From JAVVHE01 sp032249695 (GTDB lineage: Bacteria; Pseudomonadota; Alphaproteobacteria; Sphingomonadales; Sphingomonadaceae), in contig JAVVHE010000013.1 in assembly GCA_032249695.1 (NCBI GenBank), positions 1-64,000 on the forward strand: DNA of 64,000 nt. The letters run 5' to 3'. Positions 54,189-62,821 of this stretch are shown here, in pieces. Position 1 is the first letter of the stretch; the number at the start of each line of letters is the position of its first letter. The translations under genes and the position numbers were made by a program. The notes below the pieces were generated by a model. That model was not told the origin of the DNA. It did no database searches and saw nothing but the letters and a program-made list of their open reading frames with translations.

Positions 54189-54279
54189 CGCGCGGCGGTC
54201 AACCCCTGCACGTGGGTGAGGACCGAGCAGCGCAGCGGCGACCTTTGCGAGTCGCGCGCGGCAGGCGTAAGGCCGACGG

Positions 54280-55458
54280 GTGTACGTTCACCCGCTGATC
54301 ACCGACAGCAAGACGCTTGCCGACTTCTGCCGACGCCTCGCCGACGCGCCTTTCGTGGCGGTCGATACCGAATTCATGCGCGAGAATACCTTCTGGCCGG
54401 ATTTGTGCCTGGTGCAGCTCGCCTCGCCCGAAGAAGCCGCAGCGATCGATCCCAAGGCCAGCCTGAACCTGGATCCGCTGCTTGATCTGCTGGTCGGCGA
54501 GCCGGTGTTGAAGGTGTTTCACGCCGGCGGGCAGGATTTGGAAATCATCTACAACCTCACCGGCCGCACGCCACATCCGCTTTTCGATACGCAGATCGCG
54601 GCGATGGCGTTGGGCATGGGCGAGCAGGTTGGCTATACCGGCCTCGTCGAGACGATGCTGGGCATCCAGATCGACAAGGGTGCGCGCTTTACCGATTGGG
54701 GTCGCCGCCCGCTCGATCAGCGCCAGATCGACTATGCGATCGGCGACGTCACCCATCTCGCCGCGCTGTTCCCGAAGATGGTTGCTCGGCTGCGGCGCAC
54801 CGGGCGCGGCGAGTGGCTCGACGAGGAGATGGAGCGGCTCGCCGACCCCGCGACCTATGCCAACAATCCCGAGACCGCGTGGCAGCGGCTGCGCGCGCCC
54901 TCGCGCAACCCGGTGGTGCTGGGGCGGCTGAAGGCGCTGGCTGCGTGGCGCGAGCGCGAGGCGCAGGACAAGGACGTGCCGCGCGGCCGCATCGTCAAGG
55001 ACGAGACGCTGGCCGACCTTGCCGCCCAGCCCCCGCGACGGCAGGAGGAGCTGCCCAAGGTGCGCGGGCTGTCGACTGCGTGGGCCAACAACGCGATCGG
55101 CGAGCGGCTGATGTCGGCGCTACGCAATGCCGAACCGCTCCCTGCCGACGAGCTGCCGGCGAAGGAGCCGCGGCGACCGGGGCTGACACAAGACAGCGCA
55201 CTGGTCGCCGACCTCTTGAAGCTGCTGCTGAAAGTCCGCGCCAAGGAAGCGGGCGTCGCGCCGCGGCTGCTGGCGCGCGGCGAGGAGCTGGAGGCGCTCG
55301 CCGCAGGACAGCGCGAGGGGCTGGCGGTGCTAAGCGGCTGGCGCCTCGCCGCATTCGGCCGCGATGCGCTGGCGCTGGTGGAAGGGCGGCTGGGCTTCGC
55401 GGTCAGAGAGGGGCGTATGGTGATGAGCGCGATCGGAGACGCCGCGGTCGAGGCTTGA
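54280..55458 (+). CDS. rnd: Ribonuclease D
   Basis: 3'-5' exonuclease that trims tRNA and other stable RNA. The DEDD motifs are FVAVDTEFMREN (Exo I), FHAGGQDLEIIYN (Exo II) and IDYAIGDVTHLAALFPKM with Tyr-Asp (Exo III). An HRDC domain follows at about residues 205-290, with a second weaker one to residue 392. GTG at 54280 begins VYVHPLITDSKTLADF. Confidence 0.94.
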   Translation: MYVHPLITDSKTLADFCRRLADAPFVAVDTEFMRENTFWPDLCLVQLASPEEAAAIDPKASLNLDPLLDLLVGEPVLKVFHAGGQDLEIIYNLTGRTPHPLFDTQIAAMALGMGEQVGYTGLVETMLGIQIDKGARFTDWGRRPLDQRQIDYAIGDVTHLAALFPKMVARLRRTGRGEWLDEEMERLADPATYANNPETAWQRLRAPSRNPVVLGRLKALAAWREREAQDKDVPRGRIVKDETLADLAAQPPRRQEELPKVRGLSTAWANNAIGERLMSALRNAEPLPADELPAKEPRRPGLTQDSALVADLLKLLLKVRAKEAGVAPRLLARGEELEALAAGQREGLAVLSGWRLAAFGRDALALVEGRLGFAVREGRMVMSAIGDAAVEA

Positions 55459-55509
55459 CCCGCATCGTGCGCACGGCTGAACGTCGTTGGAAGCCGACTG
55501 GAGTTACGG

Positions 55510-56049
55510 GTGCGGGCAGCGACGATTGCGCTGGGTTTGCTGACGCTCGGCGCGGCCGCTGTCGCACAGACTCCGGGACCGCTCGCCGCCGATCAGACGG
55601 GCGCCACTGCCGCCGGTACGACATTTACAGCACCCGCGGCGTGGTCCGTATTGCCGATGGCAAGCGTCGTGCAGATAATCGCACCCGACGACAGTCTGCG
55701 AGTGGCGATCGTCGATGTCGGGCCCGCGAATGACGCGCCCGCTGCGATCGATGTAGCATTGGCGTGCTACGGGCCGCGCTGGTCCCCGGCGCTGAGGGCG
55801 ATCGGGCCGGCCTCGGCGCGTAATGGCTGGGACGAGCGACAGACCGCGATCTACCAGCCTTCGCCAGACGCGAAGCTGGCCGCGCAGGCGATCGCGTTGC
55901 GCAAGAGCACGGCGTGGACGGTGGTGCTGATCGAGCGCGCCACGGCGGCCGCCGGAAATCGGCTGAGCGCGGCCGACCGCATCGCCCGATCGCTGCATCC
56001 GCCGCGCGCTGTCGCTCCGACGCCCGGCGGCTGCACGACCAACCGCTGA
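55510..56049 (+). CDS. Secreted protein resembling the N-terminal module of serine hydrolases
   Basis: A 179-residue exported protein from a GTG start: signal peptide MRAATIALGLLTLGAAAVAQ, then about 150 residues including TTFTAPAAWSVLPMASVVQI, LRVAIVDVGPANDAPAAIDV and AQAIALRKSTAWTVVLIERA. From memory this resembles the N-terminal extension of some beta-lactamase-family serine hydrolases in sphingomonads. No catalytic hydrolase domain follows, so it is either a stand-alone form or a truncated gene. The function is unknown. Confidence 0.6.
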   Translation: MRAATIALGLLTLGAAAVAQTPGPLAADQTGATAAGTTFTAPAAWSVLPMASVVQIIAPDDSLRVAIVDVGPANDAPAAIDVALACYGPRWSPALRAIGPASARNGWDERQTAIYQPSPDAKLAAQAIALRKSTAWTVVLIERATAAAGNRLSAADRIARSLHPPRAVAPTPGGCTTNR

Positions 56050-56125
56050 CGCCCCGCGCACATCGGCGCGCCGTTGACCGCAGGTTAGAAGGCAGGAGGC
56101 CACGGTGGCCTCCTGCCGATTGCGC

Positions 56126-56863
56126 TCAGGCGCGCCGACGCGCCGCGCCAAGCCCGATCAGACCAAGCCCGAAGATCGCCAGCGTGGCAGGTGCGGGGGT
56201 GGGCAGTACGCCCGACACCACCCTGCCCCTGATCGGCGGAGCCCAGAAACCGACCGTGTGGTTGTCGCTCTCATATCCGCCGCCGGAGTTTACCTCCGCA
56301 AACTCGATCCGGTCGAACGTATCGCCGACATCGTAGATATTCACAAATACGTATGGCTCACCGCAGTTACTCGTGCGGTATTGAGCATTCGGATTACAGT
56401 AATAGCTTACATTTCCGCTGACCGCGTTGAGGACGTCCGTGGGGGTAAACTGGAAGACCTGATTATTTCCCTTGAATAGTCTTACATAGTTACCGCTATC
56501 AAGAGCGGACAGCCAGAAGCCGAAGAAGTTGATGCCACGTGGATCAAGCGTCGATAGATTGAGGGAATAGCTACCAAGATACTCAAACGTTACGGCATAC
56601 TGTCCGGTGCCACCCGCGCCGCCATATTGATCGGCGTTGATGATTTGCACGTTCCTGTATTCGCCGGTAATCTGGTTACCGCCGAAAGTAGTTGTAAATG
56701 TCTTTCCCGTACCTGTGGCGCGTCCATCGAACGTCTCTACGCCCCGATATGTGAAATTGGCCGTGGACGACTGCACGCTGGGATCTTCGATCGTCACGAC
56801 GAAACCGGCCTGCGCAGCGGTCGAAGCGCCGATAAACGCTAGAGCAGAAAGAAAGTTACGCAT
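56126..56863 (-). CDS. PEP-CTERM sorting-domain protein
   Basis: A 245-residue exported protein with a signal peptide (MRNFLSALAFIGASTAAQA), a beta-rich body with many Tyr, Asn, Thr and Gly, two cysteines, and a C-terminal sorting signal TPAPATLAIFGLGLIGLGAA followed by RRRA: the Pro-x-Pro box, a membrane helix and a basic end. Exosortase would cleave at this signal. The gene has lower GC than its neighbours. It is driven by a sigma-54 promoter upstream (56907-56922). No exosortase or EPS genes are in the window. The body matches no enzyme I know. Confidence 0.88.
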   Translation of the reverse strand: MRNFLSALAFIGASTAAQAGFVVTIEDPSVQSSTANFTYRGVETFDGRATGTGKTFTTTFGGNQITGEYRNVQIINADQYGGAGGTGQYAVTFEYLGSYSLNLSTLDPRGINFFGFWLSALDSGNYVRLFKGNNQVFQFTPTDVLNAVSGNVSYYCNPNAQYRTSNCGEPYVFVNIYDVGDTFDRIEFAEVNSGGGYESDNHTVGFWAPPIRGRVVSGVLPTPAPATLAIFGLGLIGLGAARRRA

Positions 56864-56906
56864 TACATGTAATCCTATAATCGAGTGGCCTCCCAAGCCG
56901 CTTGCT

Positions 56907-56922
56907 AGCAAGGCCTGTGCCA
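56907..56922 (-). promoter_or_regulatory. Sigma-54 (-24/-12) promoter of the PEP-CTERM gene
   Basis: The minus strand reads TGGCACAGGCCTTGCT, which matches TGGCACG-N4-TTGCW at all but one position. The invariant GG and GC are separated by exactly 10 bases. It predicts a start near 56896, about 33 bases before the ATG at 56863. Confidence 0.8.
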
Positions 56923-56925
56923 ACC

Positions 56926-56996
56926 CGCCATATGGCGCCAAAGCCGCCATATGTGTAAGAAAGGTAAGCGGACTGCGCTCAGGCGATTGTAAGCGG
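56926..56996. promoter_or_regulatory. Repeats upstream of the sigma-54 promoter
   Basis: A 12-bp palindrome CGCCATATGGCG (56926-56937) with a second CGCCATATG 19 bp further (56945-56953), and GTAAGCGG twice (56964-56971 and 56989-56996). They are placed where activator sites may lie, although the first is unusually close to the -24 element. Confidence 0.45.
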
Positions 56997-57149
56997 AACC
57001 GACGCTCCGCTCGCAGTTGCAGCGATGCTCGCATGGCTCGCTCCGCCGACCGCGCTCTGTTAAGGCAATGGAATCAATTATGGTCGGCTTGGCCCGCAAC
57101 CGATGCGGCGGCTTGGGCGGCGTAAGCTCAATCGACAGGTCGTGGCGCG

Positions 57150-57863
57150 ATGATTCGCTTGTTCGTCAATCAGGTGCTGTGCAGCGGGGCGATGCTCCGG
57201 CTGGACTCGGCGCAAGCGCATTATCTCGCCGCGGTCATGCGCGTTCAGCGGGGCGGCCTTGTCCAACTGTTCGATGACCGTTCCGGCGAGTGGGAGGCCG
57301 AAGTCATCGACGTCGCGCGCCGTTCGGCCGAACTGCGGGTTCTGCGCCATCTTCGCCCGCGCGAGACCCCGCCCGACCTGTGGCTGTGCGCGGCGCCGCT
57401 GAAGAAAGGCCGCATCGACTGGGTGGCAGAAAAAGCCTGCGAGCTCGGCGTGGCACGCCTGGTGCCAGTGATCACGCGCCGGACGGTTGTCGGGGGTCCC
57501 AATCTCGGCCGCCTCGTCGCCCATATGATCGAAGCCGCCGAGCAATGCGGCCGCACCGCGCTGCCCGAAGTCGCCGATCCGATCGACCTCATAACTCTGC
57601 TCGGCCAGTGGCCAGAGGATCGCTCGCTGCTGTTCTGCGACGAGGAGGGCGGCGACCCGATGCCGCCCACCCCAGCGCCCGCCGCGATCCTGATCGGGCC
57701 GGAGGGCGGGTTCAACGACGCCGAACGCGCTGCGATCCGCGCGCACCCGCTCGCTCGCGCGGTGGGGCTTGGCCCCCGCGTCCTGCGCGCGGACACTGCG
57801 GCCGTCGCGGCGGTCAGCTTGTGGATGGCGCAATCGGGCGACTGGCCTCGCCCGGTTTCGTAA
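57150..57863 (+). CDS. rsmE: 16S rRNA (uracil(1498)-N3)-methyltransferase
   Basis: Methylates U1498 of 16S rRNA. SPOUT-fold protein: an N-terminal PUA-like domain (HYLAAVMRVQRGGLVQLFDD) and the knotted AdoMet site LIGPEGGFNDAERAAI and GLGPRVLRADTAAVAA. At 237 residues it is normal. It starts 44 bp before gshA ends the gap, and is often next to gshA in alphaproteobacteria, as here. Confidence 0.94.
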   Translation: MIRLFVNQVLCSGAMLRLDSAQAHYLAAVMRVQRGGLVQLFDDRSGEWEAEVIDVARRSAELRVLRHLRPRETPPDLWLCAAPLKKGRIDWVAEKACELGVARLVPVITRRTVVGGPNLGRLVAHMIEAAEQCGRTALPEVADPIDLITLLGQWPEDRSLLFCDEEGGDPMPPTPAPAAILIGPEGGFNDAERAAIRAHPLARAVGLGPRVLRADTAAVAAVSLWMAQSGDWPRPVS

Positions 57864-57906
57864 CAAGACTGGCGCAAGCTGAACCGCCCGGCTAAGGCGC
57901 CGGGCC

Positions 57907-59280
57907 ATGACGACCCGCACGGACGAACCCCAGGCTGCCGAGCGGATCGAGCGCCGCGACCAGCTGATTTCCGTCTTTGAGATGGGCGCCAAGCCGCGCG
58001 AGCGATGGCGGATCGGCACCGAGCACGAGAAGTTCGTCTATCGCCGCGCCGACCACCGTGCGCCTACCTATGACGAGCCCGGCGGCATCCGCGAGCTGCT
58101 GGAAGCGATGACCGAGCACGGCTGGCAGCCGGTGACCGAGAACGGCAACGTGATCGCATTGACCGGCGCCGACGGTGCGATCAGCCTCGAGCCGGCCGGG
58201 CAGTTCGAGCTTTCGGGCGCGCCGCTCGACAATCTGCACGAGACCTGCGCCGAGGCCGGGCGGCATCTGCGCCAGTGCCGCGAGGCTGGCGACGCGCTCG
58301 GGCTGGGCTTCCTGGGCGTCGGTTTCTGGCCTGACAAGCGCCGCGACGAGCTGCCTGTGATGCCCAAGGGCCGCTATGACATCATGCGTCGCTGGATGCC
58401 GCAGGTCGGTTCGCTCGGGCTCGACATGATGCTCCGCACCTGCACGATCCAGACGAACCTGGATTATGCCAGCGAAGCCGACATGGTGCAGAAGTTCCGG
58501 GTAAGCCTCGCCCTGCAGCCGTTGGCGACGGCATTGTTTGCGTCGTCGCCGTTCACCGAAGGCAAGCCCAACGACTTTCTTAGCTTCCGCAGCCACATCT
58601 GGACCGATACTGACCCGTCGCGGACCGGAATGCTGCCGTTCGTGTTCGAGGACGGCTTTGGCTTTGAGCGATACTGCGACTACGCGCTTGATGTCCCGAT
58701 GTATTTCGTTTATCGAGATGGACGTTACATCGACGCGGCTGGCCTGAGCTTCCGCGATTTCCTCGCCGGGCGGCTTGCAGCGCTCCCGGGCCAGTTGCCG
58801 ACGCTCGACGACTGGAGAGACCATCTTTCGACCGCGTTTCCCGAAGTGCGGATGAAGTCCTATCTTGAGATGCGCGGCGCCGACGGCGGCCCGTGGAACC
58901 GCATCTGCGCGCTTCCGGCGCTGTGGGTCGGGCTGCTCTACGATCGGGCGGCGCTGGCGGCGGCGTGGGCGCTGGTGCGCGGCTGGACGCGAGACGATCA
59001 CCAGCGGCTGCGCGCCGAGGTGCCCCGGCTGGGGCTGCGCGCGGGCCGGCCGGGCGGGGGCACCTTGCGCGATCTGGCTGGCGAGGTGCTGGAGATCGCC
59101 GACTCCGGGCTGAAAGCGCGTGCGCGCCTGAACGGTGCCGGCGACAGCGAACAGGGGTTCCTCGACCCCTTACGCGAAATCGCGCGATCGGGGATGACGC
59201 CCGCCGACCGGATGCTCGAAGCCTATCATCACCGCTGGCAGGGCGACGTTGCTCATGTCTACGACGAAGAGAGCTTCTGA
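57907..59280 (+). CDS. gshA: Glutamate-cysteine ligase (plant/alphaproteobacterial type)
   Basis: Makes gamma-glutamylcysteine, the first and limiting step of glutathione synthesis. It belongs to the GCS2 group: WRIGTEHEKFVY (Glu and metal ligands), ISLEPAGQFELSGAPL, MLRTCTIQTNLDY and MKSYLEMRGADGGPW. At 457 residues it is normal; the redox-sensitive cysteines of plant forms cannot be judged. Three GST genes in the window would use its product. Confidence 0.95.
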   Translation: MTTRTDEPQAAERIERRDQLISVFEMGAKPRERWRIGTEHEKFVYRRADHRAPTYDEPGGIRELLEAMTEHGWQPVTENGNVIALTGADGAISLEPAGQFELSGAPLDNLHETCAEAGRHLRQCREAGDALGLGFLGVGFWPDKRRDELPVMPKGRYDIMRRWMPQVGSLGLDMMLRTCTIQTNLDYASEADMVQKFRVSLALQPLATALFASSPFTEGKPNDFLSFRSHIWTDTDPSRTGMLPFVFEDGFGFERYCDYALDVPMYFVYRDGRYIDAAGLSFRDFLAGRLAALPGQLPTLDDWRDHLSTAFPEVRMKSYLEMRGADGGPWNRICALPALWVGLLYDRAALAAAWALVRGWTRDDHQRLRAEVPRLGLRAGRPGGGTLRDLAGEVLEIADSGLKARARLNGAGDSEQGFLDPLREIARSGMTPADRMLEAYHHRWQGDVAHVYDEESF

Positions 59281-59345
59281 ACCCTTGTTCGTTCGCGAGG
59301 GTCTGTGTTGAACCGGCTTCTCGCCCGGCCTAGGCTCGCGCTTCC

Positions 59346-60572
59346 ATGACCGCGTCGAAGACCCTGGTCCGCCCGCTTTCGGCCATGCGCGCGCTGCTGC
59401 GATCGGGCGCGGGCGGCGGACTGCTGCTGATGGCGGCGGCCGCGCTGGCGATCATTGCGGCGAACTCGCCCGCCGCGCCGACCTACTTTGTAGTCCGTGA
59501 CCAGCAGCTCGGCCCGCTCAGCCTGCTCGGCTGGGTGAATGACGGGCTTATGGCGGTGTTCTTCCTGATGGTGGGGCTGGAGGTGAAGCGCGAGCTGGTC
59601 GACGGCGAGCTCTCCAGCTGGAGACGGCGCGCGCTCCCCGGCACCGCGGCGGTGCTGGGCATGGCGGTCCCCGCGCTGCTCTATATGGCGCTGAACCGGG
59701 GCGACGCGGGCGCGATGCGTGGCTGGGCGATTCCTTCCGCGACCGATATCGCCTTTGCGCTCGGCGTATTGGCGCTGGCGGGGCGGCGCGCGCCGGCCAG
59801 CCTGAAGGTCTTTCTGACGGCGGTCGCGATCATCGACGATCTCGGCGCAATTCTAATCATCGCGCTGTTCTATTCGGCGGGGATCGACTTCGCCGCGCTC
59901 GGGCTGGCGTTCGGCGGGATCGCGGCATTGCTACTGCTGAACCGGCTCGGCGCGCGACAACTTTGGGTCTATCTGTTGCCCGCGCCGGCGATCTGGTTCG
60001 CGATGCACGAATCGGGCGTGCATGCAACGATTGCCGGTGTCGCGATTGCGCTCACAGTACCGCTCGACGCCTCGCATGGCACGCCCGATGCTGCGCACTC
60101 GCCGCTACACCGGCTGGAACACGCGCTGGCGCCAATCGTGAACTACGCGATTCTACCGCTGTTCGGCTTTCTAAACGCGGGTGTCGCGCTTGGCGGGATC
60201 GCTCCTGCCGCGCTCACCCACGGCGTCACCCTCGGCGTGTTGATCGGCCTGTTCGTCGGCAAGCAGCTGGGCGTGTTTGCAGCGCTGCGGCTGTTCGGCG
60301 GCCGCGACGGGCGCGGGCTGCCTGCGGGCGCTTCGTGGGCGCAGGCTTATGGTGTCGCGGTCCTGTGCGGGATCGGCTTTACGATGAGCCTGTTCATCGG
60401 CGGCCTCGCCTTCCCTGTCGACGTAGTACTGGAAACCGAACTCAAGCTCGGCGTCCTCGGCGGGTCACTGCTGTCGGCGCTCGCGGGCGCCGCGGTGCTC
60501 GCCCGTGCGCGCCTCGAGCCTACCGCCGTCGCACCTGGAAGCGCACGCGCCGCGAGGCGAAATCCAGACTAA
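59346..60572 (+). CDS. nhaA: Na+/H+ antiporter NhaA
   Basis: Electrogenic antiporter for pH and sodium homeostasis. About twelve membrane helices; the ion site is the Asp pair in AVAIIDDLGAILIIALFYS, with ATDIAFALGVLALAGRRAP before it and the C-terminal CGIGFTMSLFIGGLAF. At 408 residues it has a longer C-terminus than E. coli NhaA (388). Its last 53 bp overlap the convergent protease gene. Confidence 0.95.
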   Translation: MTASKTLVRPLSAMRALLRSGAGGGLLLMAAAALAIIAANSPAAPTYFVVRDQQLGPLSLLGWVNDGLMAVFFLMVGLEVKRELVDGELSSWRRRALPGTAAVLGMAVPALLYMALNRGDAGAMRGWAIPSATDIAFALGVLALAGRRAPASLKVFLTAVAIIDDLGAILIIALFYSAGIDFAALGLAFGGIAALLLLNRLGARQLWVYLLPAPAIWFAMHESGVHATIAGVAIALTVPLDASHGTPDAAHSPLHRLEHALAPIVNYAILPLFGFLNAGVALGGIAPAALTHGVTLGVLIGLFVGKQLGVFAALRLFGGRDGRGLPAGASWAQAYGVAVLCGIGFTMSLFIGGLAFPVDVVLETELKLGVLGGSLLSALAGAAVLARARLEPTAVAPGSARAARRNPD

Positions 60573-61458
60573 CCCGCTTGAACGCGCGCAGCACGTCCGT
60601 GCCGAGCAACATCGATGGCTGGCGATCGAGGCCGAACAGCGCGAAAGGGGGCACGTCGGCGAACGCGAGGGGCACGTCGGTCAGCGTGATGTCGCCGACC
60701 TGCACCTCGGGCAGGACAACAAGGTCGGCAGTAATCTTCTGGCCGCTGACCGCAGTGATCTCGATCGGTTCCGACTTCAACGCGCGCCGTGCGCCGAAGA
60801 TGCGCTGGCGCAGCGCCGAGTTGCCGAGCGTAATCTCCGATCCCGTGTCGATGATCGCATAGACGGGATTGCCTGCGGCAGCCGCGCGCGTGATGATCAA
60901 CTGGCCGTTCCGACGCCGTGCGACCACCACGATCTCGTGCGGATCGCTAACAACGGGGATGCGGCGGTGCTGGATGGTGATGCGCCGCGCATCGAAGTCC
61001 AGACTGACGCGTTGCTCGGCCAGCGCGTCGATCCCGAGAATCCCTTGTGCGCCGAGATGCTCCTCGGCGAGCGCGGGCGCGGTGAGGCCGTCGACGCTTG
61101 AGCGTCCCATGCCCAGCGACCCGACGCGGACGGTCGCAACGTCGCTCGCGTCGGCCATCGTCACCACTCGCACGCTCGGCCCCGGCTCCAGTGCCAGCTG
61201 CGCGGCGAGGTTGCGTCCGACGACGGTGCGGTCGGCTCCGCTGTCGACCAGAAACCGGAACGGCCCCTGCCCGTTCAGCGCCACATCGATCGTCAGGCGC
61301 GTATCGGCCTCGCGCGCCTTCAGCGCCTCGCCCGTCACCTCAAGCGCATTGTCGATCTCGGCGGGCGGGATGCGCGGCGGGCGCAGCTCGCGCTCGGGAA
61401 GGTTGAGAACGGGCGGCGATCCGGCAGCGAGCAACAGGGCGGTCAGCAGGGCTGGCAT
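60520..61458 (-). CDS. Secreted two-lobed retropepsin-like aspartyl protease
   Basis: A 312-residue protein with a short signal sequence (MPALLTALLLAAG). It contains two copies of a retropepsin-like fold: RFLVDSGADRTVVG with ILGIDALAEQRVSLDFD, and YAIIDTGSEITLGN with MLLGTDVLRAFKRVSLDFA. Each carries the DSG/DTG catalytic Asp and the hydrophobic-Gly that follows. Tandem lobes imitate a pepsin-like monomer. Substrate and localisation are not known. ATG at 61458 was preferred over the longer frame, which starts at 61569. Confidence 0.85.
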   Translation of the reverse strand: MPALLTALLLAAGSPPVLNLPERELRPPRIPPAEIDNALEVTGEALKAREADTRLTIDVALNGQGPFRFLVDSGADRTVVGRNLAAQLALEPGPSVRVVTMADASDVATVRVGSLGMGRSSVDGLTAPALAEEHLGAQGILGIDALAEQRVSLDFDARRITIQHRRIPVVSDPHEIVVVARRRNGQLIITRAAAAGNPVYAIIDTGSEITLGNSALRQRIFGARRALKSEPIEITAVSGQKITADLVVLPEVQVGDITLTDVPLAFADVPPFALFGLDRQPSMLLGTDVLRAFKRVSLDFASRRVRFQVRRR

Positions 61459-61601
61459 CGTACCGCGAACGCTGCGCGCTGCGGGGTGCGATAGCAAGGC
61501 CGATGCTGCGAGCGTCGCAGCGGCGGCGACGAGCGTTGTGGGCGGGCGACGCGAGCGCGGCCTCGCCACCCGGCGCCACAGCGCGGGGCGACGGTTGCGT
61601 C

Positions 61602-62744
61602 TCAGCCCACCGACTGCAACGCCTGGTCCCGCGCGGCTACGGCCGTAGCCGGGAAGTCGGCGAAAACGCCGTCAACCCCGGCCGCGAACGCCGCCTGCAG
61701 CTCGGCGGTAAGATCGCCATGGGCGGCGGGGTCGGTGCCGCGACGCAGGGCGGGGGGCAGAAACTGGTTCTCGGCTCGGAACGTCCAGGGGTGGACCTTC
61801 AGCCCGGCAGCGTGCGCTGCGCGGGCGAAGCCGGTATCGCGGGGGGTTCCGTCGGAGCCGACGGCCAGCACGCGCGCCTTCGACGGCCCGACCGCGGTGG
61901 CATAGGCGGCGACGGCGCGCAGTCCTTCGGGCGTCGCGAGGTCGGCATAGGTGCGGTGGTCTCCGGCGATCGCGAAATCGGCGGGTTGCTCGGTGTCGTC
62001 GCCCATCAGCTGCACCAGCGGGATCGGAGTCATCGCGCGCAGCGCGTTCAGGTTTCCGACCTCGAAGCTCTGGATGAATACGCGCTCGCGCTGCCGGTCA
62101 TAGCCAGCCGCGTGCAGTTGGCGGACAAGTGCGGCCTCCATCGGCAGGCCCAGGCTTGCGTGCCAGCTGGGATGCTTGGTTTCGGGGTAAATGCCGATGG
62201 CGCGGCCGGTGCGCGCCTCCGCCGCCCGGGCGAGCGCGATGATCTCGGCAAGCGTCGGCACCTCGAAGCGGCCATCATAGGCGGTGTTGCCGGGCCGCAG
62301 CTGTGGCAGCCGCTCGCGCGCGCGCAGCGTTTTCAGTTCGGTCAGCGTGAAGTCGCACGCGAACCAGCCGGTCAGCCGCACACCATCGATCGTCACAGTC
62401 CGCTTGCGCCCGGCGAAATTCGGGTGACCGGCGACGTCGGTGGTGTCCGCGCCCGCGAAATCCGGGTTGTCCCCGCCGAGATACGGCTCGTGGCGTGCGA
62501 CGAGCACGCCGTCGCTCGTCATCACCAGGTCGGGCTCGATGAAGTCGGCGCGCTGTTCGATCGCCAGCTCGTACGCGGCGAGCGTATGCTCAGGTCGCTC
62601 CCCGCTGGCGCCGCGATGCGCGATGACGATGGGGCGGCGCTGCATCGCCCCAGCGCTTGGCGCTGCCGCTGCTCCGGCGCAAGCCGCCGCGAGCAGCAGC
62701 GCCTGCCTGCGGCTTACGGCTTCAGCGCGAGCCGGATCAGCCAC
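61602..62744 (-). CDS. glpQ: Glycerophosphodiester phosphodiesterase
   Basis: Hydrolyses glycerophosphodiesters to glycerol-3-phosphate and an alcohol. The TIM barrel has IVIAHRGASGERPEHTLAAY (catalytic His, Glu), FIEPDLVMTSDGVLVARHEP and the second His region, with IGIYPETKHPSWH. The N-terminus has a twin-arginine-like SRRQALLLAAACAGAAAAPS signal, so export through Tat is likely. GTG at 62744 overlaps the upstream small gene by 31 bp. Confidence 0.93.
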   Translation of the reverse strand: MADPARAEAVSRRQALLLAAACAGAAAAPSAGAMQRRPIVIAHRGASGERPEHTLAAYELAIEQRADFIEPDLVMTSDGVLVARHEPYLGGDNPDFAGADTTDVAGHPNFAGRKRTVTIDGVRLTGWFACDFTLTELKTLRARERLPQLRPGNTAYDGRFEVPTLAEIIALARAAEARTGRAIGIYPETKHPSWHASLGLPMEAALVRQLHAAGYDRQRERVFIQSFEVGNLNALRAMTPIPLVQLMGDDTEQPADFAIAGDHRTYADLATPEGLRAVAAYATAVGPSKARVLAVGSDGTPRDTGFARAAHAAGLKVHPWTFRAENQFLPPALRRGTDPAAHGDLTAELQAAFAAGVDGVFADFPATAVAARDQALQSVG

Positions 62745-62821
62745 GCCACCGCGCCCAGCGCAGCGATGCTTGCAGCATAGATCGCGACGAACCAGCCGAT
62801 GCGCCGCCGCCCCTCACTCAC
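62714..62821 (-). CDS. 35-residue single-span membrane protein
   Basis: Starts at a GTG (62821) that overlaps the stop of the VOC gene as GTGA and ends at TAA 62716-62714. The product, VSEGRRRIGWFVAIYAASIA then ALGAVAWLIRLALKP, has a basic N-terminus, one membrane helix and a short basic tail. It resembles the very small DUF2474/CydX-like proteins, but there is no cytochrome bd gene here. The 4-bp coupling and high GC3 support a real gene. Function unknown. Confidence 0.65.
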   Translation of the reverse strand: MSEGRRRIGWFVAIYAASIAALGAVAWLIRLALKP

